Positions 12,707-23,996 of a DNA stretch of 64,000 bases are shown piece after piece; position 1 is the first letter of the stretch; each line of letters starts with the position of its first letter. The position numbers and the translations under genes are program-made. The notes below the pieces were generated by a model, which was given only the letters and a program-made list of their open reading frames with translations, did not search any database and was not told the DNA's origin. Source of the DNA: Drechmeria coniospora (Eukaryota; Ascomycota; Sordariomycetes; Hypocreales; Ophiocordycipitaceae); assembly GCF_001625195.1 (NCBI RefSeq), contig NC_054391.1, positions 806,001 to 870,000 of the forward strand. Reading direction: 5' to 3'.

Positions 12707-13149
12707 CCCTTTTCCTCTGTTGCATCAGTTATTAGCACGGTATGTATCCCCGCGCAAATTGCTATCCGGAAAAGAAGCAACAGACAGCGGATCAATGGAT
12801 CGCAAACGACCACTTGATCAAATCAAGGAGATCTTGATGATCGAATGCCCTGATCAAGGCAAACAACAACAATCTCGACAATCCAAAGAATAGCCGCAAC
12901 GGTCACACGAAGCTCTGCTTCTTCGTCCCCTATCCACCAAAATGCATCATTGCACTCGTACCGACCAAGACAGTCACCACGCCGCTCTTTTAAAGGACTC
13001 ACCAACAAGGAAGATATACCTTCCTTCTACTTCCTTCCCTTACGACCTTCCCCCAATACAATGCCTCCTCATCCAATTCAACAATCGCCACAATAACAAC
13101 ATCAGCCAGCTTCAAGGCAATAAGACTCCAAACGTCTGAAGATTGAGAT

Positions 13150-14742
13150 AGGTTGTCCGGATCGTATTAACGCATTGCCAAAAGCAGTGAAATCTGGGAA
13201 TACGTTAACCCAGACAAAGCAGTAATACTATCACTACTACAAGAGGTTACCTATAGAGAGGAAGTTGCCAAGGTCAATGCAGCAACCCTTGCCAAACTCG
13301 AGGATGAAGGCAAGGAGGGCCAGTTCGTTCCAATCGAATACCTCAGCCCTTAGGATAAAGAGAGGTACCAACTCGAACGTGTCGAATACGATAGTACAAT
13401 ACGACGGTACTATATCCAGAGGAAGACGTGTACGGAACTCGTGAAGTGGATAGAAGAGACAGTTAATCCGGATCTGTTGACGAACCTCAATAATCTTATA
13501 AAGGTATCTGAAATCGATAGCAAGATCAGGGAACGGCTAGGGATCATACCACACGTACAGGAAATCCAGATACGGACCATCTACTCCAAGGTAGTTAATA
13601 CCTCACGCCTAGGCGTATTCGACTGGTATTAGCAATGGGAGGCGGCATATATCGATGCAGTTGCCTTCGATATCCCTGATATCCAAGGCACCTTCGGGAT
13701 CACCCAATTCCTCGATACAGCGGAGTCGTTCAACGCTAAATGGTCTCGAATGCAACAGGCTAGGTTAATACATCGTTACTTTGCCGGCAAGGACATTGAT
13801 ATAACGTTAAAGCAGCTGGTGGTAGAATTCCTCGCTCAAACCAAGTCCTAGTTAGACAGGCACAAGGTATCGTTAGTCTCGAGCGCCTTTGCTACTTCGA
13901 ACTCAGCCTCGGACCAGAAATCGAAAAAGACTTATTACTGCCTATGTGGAATTCATAAGACGATGCATAACTCGAATCCGATCCACTGTGGTGCGTTTTA
14001 TATAGCCGTTTTGGGTAGCACTTCCTTTAGCGGCAATATCAAGAAAGATAGGATCAAGAGGTACAAGAAAGCAATGAATCAGAGCCGTTGGAAGCAGACG
14101 GTAGAGGCTATCAAGGCCTCAAGAGGGATAACCCCAACAGCGAATAAGGCGATATGGCCTCAACCAGATACTGTATATATTGTACTCGATGAACTGCCGA
14201 GAGTTCAATCAGCATTCAACATAATGCCAAAAGCACATCCGTTAAAGAACTCGACCCTCCTCGATAACTGCGCAAGTACTCACGTTATTAAATCTAAGGA
14301 TCTCCTTGTAGATCAAGTCCTTAGTGAAGACTCTGATGTAATCTTGATAGGGGATACAGCTGTCCAAGTTATGTACAGAGGACAGAGGGTAATGAAGGGA
14401 GTATTGAATGGCCCGGATGGACCAAAAACAAGGGACCTGATCCTAAAAGATATTGCATTCATCCCGGGATTCCATGCGAATTTGATAAGTGGAAGCAAGT
14501 TGCGAGCCCTTGGTCTGTGGCACTGTAGTGTTGATAATACCCTCAGATTTGGCACTCTGCAACAGAACCAGGTTGTACTTACCCTCTCACGCCAATACGG
14601 CCTTATCGTAGCCGAATTCAAGACTCTTGAATCGTACTTTGAGCTGCTATATGCTCCATTATATGTGTTCTTGACCATAGGCGATGCGGCAAGGCGCTAT
14701 TGTAGAAGGAATCGATCAATAATGCCTCGGAAGGAACGTTGA
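13150..14742 (+). pseudogene. gag: Copia gag and protease region with three in-frame TAG stops
   Basis: One frame runs through this segment with TAG at 13351, 13630 and 13849. Gag shows a YIQRK..ELVKWIEETV segment, then a zinc-knuckle-like CLCGIHKTMHNSNPIHC around 13930-13990. The protease follows, with an active-site-like LLDNCASTHV near 14255-14285 where families usually have D-S/T-G/A. Gag packages the RNA; the protease would cut the polyprotein. Each TAG can be explained by a C-to-T change in CAG (CpA to TpA), which is the preferred RIP change. A TGA at 14740 and a frameshift separate it from the integrase part. Confidence 0.85.
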
Positions 14743-14743
14743 A

Positions 14744-15680
14744 ATGAAGTTAAAGTTGTACCACCTACAATCAGGTCATACAGGGCCTAAAGCCTTAGAG
14801 AGGCTAGTCATACAGGCGATTGGAGTCAAGATTCGGGGCCCAGAAACAATTAAATGCTCGGACTGTGCGTTAGGCAAAGCACACAAGATTGTTTCCCGCA
14901 GAACACCCACTACACGGTCCCAACAGCCTTTCTATCGACTCCTATTAGATATCTTCGAACTTTCGGTTGGATAACGGCTACACATACACCCTATTGGTTA
15001 CAGACGAGTGTAGCGGGGCCATATTATTGTGGAGACTTGCTTCCAAGACTGCCTCCTGCAACCTAATTCAAGGCTTCAAGGACACGATCCGCCGCTACTT
15101 CGGCATTTACGTATCCAAGATCAAAATGGATAACGAGCGTTCCTTTGTTAATCTACCGCATTAAAAGAACTCACCTTTCCAGATCTGGGCCAAGCGCAAA
15201 GGCATCGAACTCAAGCTTCCATCTTCACATACAAAGAACCAACAGGCGGGGCAGAGAGGCCGGGAGGCATCATCCAACAACGCCTGCAATGCTCAATAGG
15301 AAAGCTCCCTCGCAACCTCTGGCCAGAGGCCTATCAGAATCTTGTACGAATACACAATATACTCCCTCGGCAGCGGAACCAATGGCAGCCACTAAGAGAA
15401 TATCTCAACCGATGGTTTTATCGCCATTTACAATAGTACGGCCGCATAGGATTAACAGCAGATTACACCCTTAATCTACGACTACGCTGGACCAATATCT
15501 ACGCATTTGGATGCAAAGCGTACCCTCTTTACATCGACTACAAAACAGGCCACCAGAAGAGGGCATCCAAGATTCGACTTAGGGCGCATATCGGTTACCT
15601 TGTAGGGTACCACGTACGTAACATATATTGCACCTAGGTCCTGCAGTTAAGAAAGGCAATTATATTACGAGATATTACAT
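14744..15680 (+). pseudogene. Copia integrase region, fragmented
   Basis: The segment starts with the pre-integrase zinc-binding block: LYHLQSGHTGPKALERL gives the two histidines, and CSDCALGKAH the two cysteines. It continues, in shifted frames, into the catalytic core: DNGYTYTLLVTDECSGA with the first Asp and KMDNERSF with the second. The third acidic residue of the D,D-35-E triad is not readable in the broken frame after 15160. Integrase inserts the cDNA into the chromosome; this copy is dead. Confidence 0.8.
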
Positions 15681-16246
15681 TTGATAAAACAAGTTTCTTC
15701 GATCCCTCTACAGAGGATCTTCAGATCCCTATCGAAGAATACATTCCCCTCATACAGTCTCTCGAGATACCAGTTCAACAAGATACTACTGTACTTAACG
15801 ACTATATCGAGGCATTCAACACAAATATCCTCAATATACCTTCTGACGATTCGAACTCAGGGGCACGTAGAGGTACAGAACCAGAACTACGTGGAGGTAC
15901 AGAACCAGAACCCTCGAATTCTACAACAATCCTGGTGGGCGAGGACATCTCAAAGATCCCTGTACCCGACCAAGGACTCCTTACGCCAGAAGGAACGCCG
16001 TACCCGACGGGGGCCGCGGCGCAGATATCCGACGATGATCGACCCTACGAGACTCTTATGCCACAAGAATACCACAGATCACAACGTTCAGTCATACCCG
16101 AAGATGACAATGTGTACTCCACGCCGATCTCGGCTATATTAGAAGACGGCACACATCTAACCCTTGATTAGCTTCCCAGTTCGGCGCCTCGGAACAGACT
16201 ACAGGACAGCAAGTTCAGATATCTTCAACAGAAGAAGCTATTCACA

Positions 16247-18103
16247 ATGCATCAGCGATTCCGCACCCTACACCTGCAAGACAACGCCAGCCCCATAGGT
16301 CTCAGCTCGAATTGTACGTACGGCAACCGGCCTAGAAGGAAGAGCTCGAGAACACTACGGCCGAATAGAAGGGACAATATCTTCGCCGCCCTTTCTACAA
16401 TGGACCAACGTACAGGTAACCCAGTCACCTTCCACGCAGTCTTTACAGCCGCTGCAGCCCATAACGCCCCACAACGTACACATCGGGATACCCTCACCCG
16501 ACTTCCAAAGAGGTATCAAGATCTTACCAATCACCCTTACGGTAGAGAATTTAAGGAGGTATACCGGAGGGAACTTTACGATCTTACCCGTCGCGGCACT
16601 TGGAGACTCATTGCCCGCAGACGGGCGCAGGGCAACCCGATTCATCTCGAATAGGTATTTACCTACAAGTTGGATAAGAACGGCTTCTTAATCCGATGCA
16701 AAGCACGCATCTGCGTTAGAGGCGACCTTCATAGCGAATGCAGTAACGAACAAACATACGCAGCAACACTAGCAGCAAGAACGTTGCGGACAGTTATATC
16801 TATTGCTGCTAGACACGATCTCGATATACGACAATTTAACGTAGCCAGCGGCTTCCTCAACACTACGCTTAATAGCAAGAGCCCAATCTACGTAGACCTC
16901 ACTAAGGGCTATATCGAATTGGGCTTCCTACACGATAGTGAGGACCCTCCAATGGTAGCCCAACTCAACAAGGCGCTATACGGGCTACGACAGTCACTAC
17001 TCCTATGGTACAACGAGATGTCACAAAAACTTAAGGCACAAGGTCTCCTTCGAACGTCAGAAGAACCCTGTGTATTTACAAACGATAAGGTACTAATCCT
17101 CGTCTATGTTGACGATATTCTTGCCCTATCACCAAAGGGGCACTCTGTCGACGATATCTAGTCAAACACTGGGGAAGGTAAGTAGGAACTTCGTGAGGAA
17201 CCTGGCTTCAGCTGATATCTTGGTATTATTATCATTAGGGACAGATCGAAACGAACGATTTACCTGTATTACGACGCCTATATCGACAAAACCGCTCGCA
17301 AGTTCGACCTTGCAGACGATCCTACGAACCCACTTGCAATCCCGATACCCCCCATACCTCTCACGAGATACGAACGGCAGGCCACTCGTCAAGAGGTTAA
17401 GGCGATACAAGAACGAGTCGGGTCTTTCATATACACAGCAGTTACAGTCCGGCCAGATATAGCCTATGCAGGATTACAACTTTCACGATTTCTGACGAAT
17501 CCTTCCCCAATACACCTTGCGGCCGCCATTCAATGCATGCGATACCTATACTCCACAAGGCATCTTGCGATCATACAACGGATGGCTCCAAGGCAAAGCA
17601 CTCGTCATTGCGAGCGACGCCTCCTTCGCGGATGATCCTGAGGGCAGACGTTCCTCGCAGGGATATATCATGATGCTATACGGCGGGCCAATTGTGTTGA
17701 AGGCTAGCCTCAGGATACAGTTACGACTTCAACAACAGAGGCCGAATTGCTGGCCTTGGAACGCGCAACCAAGGAAATCTATGCATTGGAGAGACTCCTA
17801 CAAGGAATCTTTACAAACCTAGGGCCCTTCAAGCTATTCTGTAATAACCTCCAAACGATCCAACTCATCGTTGAAGAAGGTCGGATCTCAACAAAACTAC
17901 GCCTCGATGATATACAGAACATGTGGCTCAAGCAGGAATACGGCAAAGGAAGGTTCCTAGTTGAATATATGCCAACCAATACGATGCCGGCTGATGGTCT
18001 AAAGAAGGCGTTACCAAGAGGCAAATTCCTACGCTTCCGAGCACTTTTGGGCCTCAAGGATGCAACAGGAAGGATCACGCGCCCGATCCAACAAAAAGGG
18101 TAA
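16247..18103 (+). pseudogene. Copia reverse transcriptase and RNase H, interrupted
   Basis: LPKRYQDL and the RRGTWRLI block precede the polymerase; VFTYKLDKNGFL.. CKARICVRGD opens it, LNKALYGLRQS marks the middle, and the catalytic VYVDDIL box lies near 17100-17120. RNase H follows: TEAELLALERATKEIYAL, then a changed CNNLQTIQL (usually C-D-N), then MPTNTMPADGLKKALPR. Stops occur at 16652 (TAG, where the family has Trp) and 17159. The two enzymes would copy element RNA into DNA. Frame integrity over most of 1.8 kb shows the element died fairly recently. Confidence 0.88.
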
Positions 18104-18192
18104 CAACACTACCCTATCCGACCCGAAAACCCGTTGAGTACGTCGCGATAGCTTCATACAGCTTTGACCTGATCACCCAAATCTGGGGGGTG

Positions 18193-18396
18193 TGTCGCGC
18201 CGACGCGCCAACGGGCCTGTAACGGGGTTAAAGTCCGGGTAGTTAGTTACGCAACTGTGTCTACATTTGCGCCTATTTAAGCAGGCACTGAGGACACCTG
18301 GTGGTCGGCAACAATAGCATCAAGAAGAACGCCAATAGATTGATTCTGACCCATCTCACGATACTTGATTCGTCGTAGCCCTAGTCCGGGCGGACC
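18193..18396 (+). repeat. 3' LTR of the copia element
   Basis: This is the partner of 12503-12706. Five of the six internal differences are T or A in the left copy against C or G here, so the left copy looks more mutated toward AT. Confidence 0.88.
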
Positions 18397-20080
18397 TCCC
18401 GACATCTTTGCGGCCCTTTCTTGAGAACTGCCAGTGGTTGTGAATGAAGCCCTGAGAAGCACCTAGAGCCGCTATACAGACAGTCTGGGCTGTCTACACC
18501 TGAAAGAGTCGCACGAGAAGCAACAACTCAGAAGTTGTACGCCCAACATCACGAACTTGGCTCCATCAGATTTGTCACTCTGGTTGACATGGAATGACGG
18601 CTATAGAGGCAGGAAGAGGACAATCGCCACTACGGCTCCTCTACCACTCCTCAAAAATTATTCCAGACTCCGTTTTTGGAAGTGATCGGTTGAAGGCCAA
18701 AATTGCCGTTGAGAAGGGGTGCCGCTAAGGCCGTACGCATGACCATGGCGTCTCAGCGGCCCCTTGGTTGTGAGCAGTCATGGCCATTGCCGCGCCAGTG
18801 ATGACATTGAAAGTAGCCACTGTCGCGACGTCTCTGCGCCTGTCGATGGCAGCCAATTAAGTACAAGCACCTGGTTGGCCATAGGGTCGATTACGCTGGA
18901 TCTTGTCGGACGCCGTCAAGATGCCTCGGCGCGACGAGACTCGCATCCTTTGTTCATAATTATATCCAATTAGAGACAAACTACTATGGTCTTTCATCCG
19001 TTAATATACATCCGGATGACGCTCCACATCGGAACTTCCAGCAGCAGCGCCGTCAAGTCATATGAACAAATGTCGTGGCATATCTTGTCCCATGCCCTTC
19101 GACAGCCTTCTGCCGTCAGTGATAGAGCATGTTGGGCATCCAACCCCCCCCACCTCGGCGAGCTCCTTCACAGACTCGATGTCGTTGGTGCATGCGAGTA
19201 AAATCCCTATCCCAACGTCGTGTCTGGATTTGATGATCTCAAGCGTTTTCTCCGTCTGCATGGCGTACGTATTCCATAATGCAGCCGTCGCCCAGAGAAA
19301 ACATTCGGCGTCTGGAGCTTCGCCCTCGCGCCTGCGGGAACCAAAGGCACGTCATGAGGCGCGACTCGGTTTCTACCCTACGGCGGGCGACATGCTGATG
19401 GCTGCGTCGCCGAGGAGGGCACCAGATACCAGTGTGTTGATGTCTGCGAAAGAGGCATCACATTACATCGGCAGGGTCCTTGCGGCAGGGTCCTTGGAGT
19501 CTAGTCTGTTGAATCAGGCAAAGCGGTACGGAGTGCGGATGCGACCTTGGATGGCGGGCTGCATGATGGATGGAGAGAGCTGAGGGTGAAAGCCCTTCCT
19601 TTATATATCAGAATGCTTCTTTCATCGCTTAAGCAATGTCCCGGCGACAATAATTGCCAGCCGCGCCTTGACATGATGAAGAATAGAAAAAGTCTCGAGT
19701 CAATAGTATGGAAGGCAGAACGCGGACGCTTTCTAGCACGCAAAGTAACTTATATGGGATTAGGACTTGAGTGTAGTTTGAGCAACCTACGTTCTTTGAG
19801 GTTTACGTGAGTTCACGCTTAAGATAGCCCGGCTGTAATACGTGCTACACCGCAACACAACATGCGTAACCACATATTCTCTTTCACCAAAAGTATTATC
19901 CCGTAAAGAGCTCTTTATACATACGCGCGCGTACACGCACACGCATTACCACACAAGAAACAGACCTGGACAATATTAGCACTTCATCTTGAGCACACCC
20001 ATCGATCCCCTCCACTCGAGTCTCAACCCGCAAAGAATCCCCTCTGGCTGACTCTCTGACAGACGACAGGTTGACCACAT
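18397..20080. other. No recognised gene
   Basis: A coding-like minus-strand stretch at about 19580-19060, with words such as LEIIKSRHDVGIGIL and DIESVKELAEVGG, has in-frame stops. It looks like a decayed gene of a family I cannot name. The remainder shows nothing I can support. Confidence 0.4.
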
Positions 20081-20270
20081 ATTACCTACCTACCTACCTA
20101 CCTATCTAAATACATACATACATACAAAGTGGAGCAGTCTGTAACGGTTATGCCTACGGTCCAAGATACAGACTTCGGAACAACCTGTAACGGCTGCACC
20201 TACGGGTCCGAGTTACAGACCTCTGGAACAGCCCGTATCGGTCACTCTTACAGCTTGACTCACGCACATG
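20081..20270. repeat. CCTA/CATA microsatellite followed by a three-unit dyad repeat
   Basis: ACCT units run from about 20083 to 20104 and merge into CATA units to about 20125. Then three diverged units of about 48 bp follow (about 20131-20262). Each begins with a CTGTAACGG-like word and, in the first two, closes with its complement (ATACAGAC, TTACAGAC), so each unit can fold as a hairpin. Confidence 0.7.
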
Positions 20271-21287
20271 CGTTACACCTATGAAGTCCCGAGAAGACTA
20301 AGAACATAGCAAGCACCATTCTCCGTTAGTTAAATTGATAGTCAATCATACATTAATTTAAATTCGACTCATTTCTGTCTCCTCCTGTTGCCAATCGGTC
20401 CCTCATTACTAATGTGATATGCCCCATGTCTGACGTTTGTTCGGTCGACGGTATTATCGGCTCGTCTAGATTGGTAGATTGCCTCGAAGAAGACGTAACA
20501 GATAGGATTCGAGTACTTGATGACCAACTTGGGCCCCAGAACGAGTGTAGCGATGTAGTACCGCGTCGATTCGATTTACTGCTGAAGGTTTGTGGGAGAG
20601 GATTTGGGTTCTATTCCGCCTATGGAATTTGCAGCCGCGAATCTTCATCCAACAATCGAGCGCCAGAACAGCGAGATAGCACGCTGCAAAGCGACAGCGT
20701 GAACTCCGCCTCTTTGCAATAGAGACAGCGGATCGTTGCACCAATCTATACGACTTCCACAAGTATTCTTGACCAACAAAGTGATTATGTTCTAAATACA
20801 TAGAGAGTAAGAGTAAAATGAGAAATCCTCCTATTTATAGTGACCAGTGCATGTTGTAGCCGCATGTATGGGTAGTTGTAAGCCGCTCATTCTAGCCGCT
20901 GTAGGCGGCCGGCTGCAATTTGCTGTGTATACGAGTGTGAAGCCGTGCGTTTTGCGGACTTAGCCAGCTATTATAACCAGATTATAGTATTTAAGGCAAG
21001 AAGATATTTACAATATGAAAAGACTTTTATTTCTACTACGTAGGCTTTCCCGTCAGCTGGCGCCAAGTCAGCCGGTATTGTGTACCTGAGATTGTGCTGC
21101 TTCTTGCGCGGTCCGACAACAACTGTGTTGCCAGAGGTGCAACGCCAATGCCCACAGCGCCGGAAAAGAGCAAGGGCATCCTTGCATCGATTCCCAGCAT
21201 TGACACCCGAAAAATTGGTCTCAGGAGAATAGCTTCCGACCTCGGTAAGAAATGCCGCAACTGCTTCATGGGCCCTCTTCTGGCAGT

Positions 21288-21600
21288 GGCTGTCGTTGAG
21301 GATGTCGAGAAGAATGTTTCTGGAGGCTATCACCCGTCGACATTGGCTACGCGATTGGCAGCCGTAAGCTGACGTGCACAGCGTCAAGCTCGGCCACGGC
21401 GCCTTCTCGACTGTCTGTCTGTCTGGTTGGTCGACTCCGGTGCGCAGCCACCAGCAAACTTTGCATTGAAGTTTAGTTTATTGGTGCTGATGTCGCCGAA
21501 CCAAATACGTTGATCGTCTACCAGCATCTCGGCAAAGCTGCCGGCTCTAGACATCCTAATGTGCTAGTTCTGTGTGGCTCATTACAAATCATTTAGACCA
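21288..21600 (+). pseudogene. Fragment of an SRPK-type serine/threonine kinase
   Basis: In shifting frames the plus strand gives EDVEKNVSGGYHP and, one frame over, a VDIGYAIGSR piece; then VKLGHGAFSTV (glycine-rich loop), then FALKF (the VAIK-type lysine), then LIVYQHLGKAAGSRHPNVLVL. This is the N-lobe order of fungal SRPK-like kinases, which phosphorylate SR-type substrates. At least two frameshifts and a TAG after the last block, with no C-lobe, make it a fossil. Confidence 0.65.
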
Positions 21601-21809
21601 AACGTCTCGCGTCAGTATCTTGTTTTCCCGGTTCTTAGACATGGTCATTACAAGTTCAGGCTTCCGCAGCATTGTTCAGCCATTGTCCGATTCGACGTGG
21701 GTTAACAAGTTGCCAGCGCAGTAGCATTCCTCCATATCCATAGAGGGCGCCATAGCGGTAAGTTCAATTTAATGTAAGTGACCAAAGAACTAGATATATA
21801 ATATTGATA

Positions 21810-22015
21810 GTGACAGTGATGGCGGAAGGAAGTCGTACTCAGCGGACTCGAACCACTTCTGTTCGACATCGACGAGAAAACTCAATGTTCGGGGGCAGGT
21901 CGTATGGCAGAATTGGGATCAGGTCGTAGCCTTGGACCACCGACGAGGAGTCCTGATCTCCAACGTCCATGGCCCATATTCCAATGGCAGCACCCACGTC
22001 GATAGCCCGCCTACC
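21810..22015 (-). pseudogene. Fragment of a LaeA/TAM-type SAM methyltransferase
   Basis: Read on the minus strand, the piece AIDVGAAIGIWAMDVGD is a methyltransferase motif I (usually [12 protein letters not shown]), followed by VVQGYDLIPILPYDLPPNIEF, the motif II region that binds the adenosine. After a one-base frameshift, VDVEQKWFESAEYDF continues in register. Nothing before motif I or after this is recognisable. The fragment abuts the LINE endonuclease piece directly, so a LINE insertion or truncation may have cut the gene. Confidence 0.7.
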
Positions 22016-23380
22016 TTATCTGTTCATCTGTGGTGCCATCTTCGTCCACTTATGGTGCCCTATCGGCACTGTCAGAAGACGGCCCTGAAGCATTCGTGCG
22101 TGCAGTTCCTGGATGGCTAGCACCGCTGCATCCTGAATCCTTTTGTCATTCATTAAGCTCTCGTGTACTTCGCTGCTTTTTCGGACATTTAGCTGGATAA
22201 TTCGAAGTGCGCATTTCATGCTGAGAAGGTTAGAGCTTCTGGCAGGTCCTGCTGAACGACTCGTGAGGTCCTCCGCAAAGCACACACTTGAAGATAGTCT
22301 CATTGTAGGCACTGTGATGATGACCTTCTTTGGTACGTTTCCCACAAACCTGGATCATGTTGCACTAGAAGGCTTTATGGCTGACCTTTGACAGTTGCAG
22401 CATTAGTCTGGGCTAGGTCGCCGTTCGAGGATCCCTGTGTATCTATATTCACCTCCTGCATAGAAGAATTCCCCCAACAGCACTCTCCTCGCGTCTGAGC
22501 CTTTGGTAAAGTATACGACCATAAAGCCGTATGCCTTCGGAACGCCTCCATGGCTGAACCACACTATCTTCGCAATCTGAGGGGCAATTTTTTTTTTGCC
22601 GAGCGCTTCAGGAGCTCCACCTTGGACATCACCCATCTCGTCCAGCACTGCCATACGGTTGACATGGTCGACTTTGACTGGGTAGAGCTCATCTCGAAGA
22701 ATCCGGACGCCTGCGTCAATTTGGCTCTAAGCAACCGTTTCACCATGAGATGTTCTTCGTTTCCGCATGCAATTAGGATGAGGGAGGATTACTTCGGGTC
22801 CTCTATCACGGTACGGTACCGGCAAGTAGCCTGACCCTGCTCTGTCCTGACCTTTCTTTCTGCTATTGTGTTAATGGCGCCCGCTGTGATCTCTCCCTCA
22901 TGGCCGTCTTCAACTCGAGACGTGTCGATCGTGCAATAGAGCCGACCAGTAAAGGTTGACTATGTTGTATTACCGGTCGAAAGGGCCCTGATATTGCTGA
23001 GCTGGGAGGATGGCGGCGGCTATGCGACCTCTTCATAGGATACTCGTGGGGACTCTGCTGGGTGCGTCGCGATGGCTTCAGCATGTTGGCTAAGTTGCTG
23101 CAACTCGTTACTCATTTGCCTTCTCCTCATTTTATCTATCTTCCGGTTTGTCTCATCCTTTGTATTGTCCATCTTCCGGCTTAATTCTCAAACCGTGTCT
23201 TACTGCGATTTGACGACCTCATGTAGTCCCTGGATCTTGTCGCTGTACTTGCCCAACATCTACAGGGCCCGTTGAAGCATCGCTCTTCCATCAATCTGCC
23301 GCTTGTACTCTCCTTCGTTGCAGTCGCACCATCGGGTTCATTGTCGTCCGATGTTCCCTGTGTTGCACATGGGGTCGTCC
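22016..23380 (-). mobile_element. 5' part of a LINE (Tad-like): ORF1 and start of endonuclease
   Basis: On the minus strand: a coiled-coil segment (DETNRKIDKMRRRQMSNEL, about 23130), a middle domain with YGFMVVYFTKGSDARR (about 22500), and zinc knuckles, of which CVLCGGPHESFSRTC is clear (about 22270). Overlapping the end, a second frame starts ALRIIQLNVRKSSEVHESL and reaches VLAIQELHA and GHHKWTKMAP, the N-terminus of the apurinic-type endonuclease. The reverse transcriptase that should follow is absent; methyltransferase-like DNA begins at 22015. Many TAA/TAG stops show decay. Confidence 0.8.
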
Positions 23381-23718
23381 TTTTTGGTTCCTTGTCTGTT
23401 TCTTCAAACCGTCATGCTGTATGACGAACCTTGATAGTCGCGCGTCGATTTCACGTTGCGAGGCAATCCGCCCCCACCACCATCACGTTCCTATATAATT
23501 CCGCCATGACGAAGGTAAGCGTACTATTACGAAAGTGAACCATTACTAAAAAAAATTCAAGGAACAAATAATATTAAATAATTGATTATCGTGCAGCTCG
23601 CTTCCAACAGACTTCCTTCTTGGGTCAGTACAGTCTCTAGGTATGTCGAAGCTTATATCATGTGCCTTAGGAATGTGCTTGGATGTCCTATCGTCAGTAT
23701 GCAACGCTACCAGCAGCA

Positions 23719-23850
23719 CCCTTGGAACGGGAAGCAGCAAAGGATGCATGGCAGGCTATTTATAGATTGATTCTTCAGAAGCTGATTGATACGATGCCCT
23801 ATCGCGTTGAGGCTATTATTGCAGCAGAGGGGTGGTATACGAAATATTGA
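23719..23850 (+). mobile_element. C-terminal scrap of a Tc1/mariner transposase
   Basis: The frame EREAAKDAWQAI, then LIDTMPYRVEAIIAAEGWYTKY followed by TGA at 23848-23850, is the characteristic end of fungal Tc1/mariner DDE transposases. The frame is broken just upstream by stops. It lies between the two LINE pieces, on the opposite strand. Confidence 0.7.
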
Positions 23851-23996
23851 TTGTTATGATCGCGATGAATTTGGCTAGGCCAGGCTAGAAAATGGTACCT
23901 GAATATGGGCAAATACCCCCCCCCCCCACTATATACATGTCTCTCCCCAAGTTTTGCCATGTTCTCCTAACAGCCCATACAGCACCCATTGCTAGC

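Larger units (their letters stand above)
12503..18396 (+). mobile_element. Ty1/copia LTR retrotransposon, complete but inactivated
   Basis: Two direct repeats of about 204 bp, 12503-12706 and 18193-18396, flank an interior whose order is gag, protease, integrase, reverse transcriptase, RNase H: the Pseudoviridae/copia order. The two LTRs align without gaps and differ at six positions, all transitions. The interior carries several TAG stops and at least one frameshift, so no polyprotein can be made. I could not find a clear target-site duplication. The right LTR begins with TG; the left one has CG there. Confidence 0.92.
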
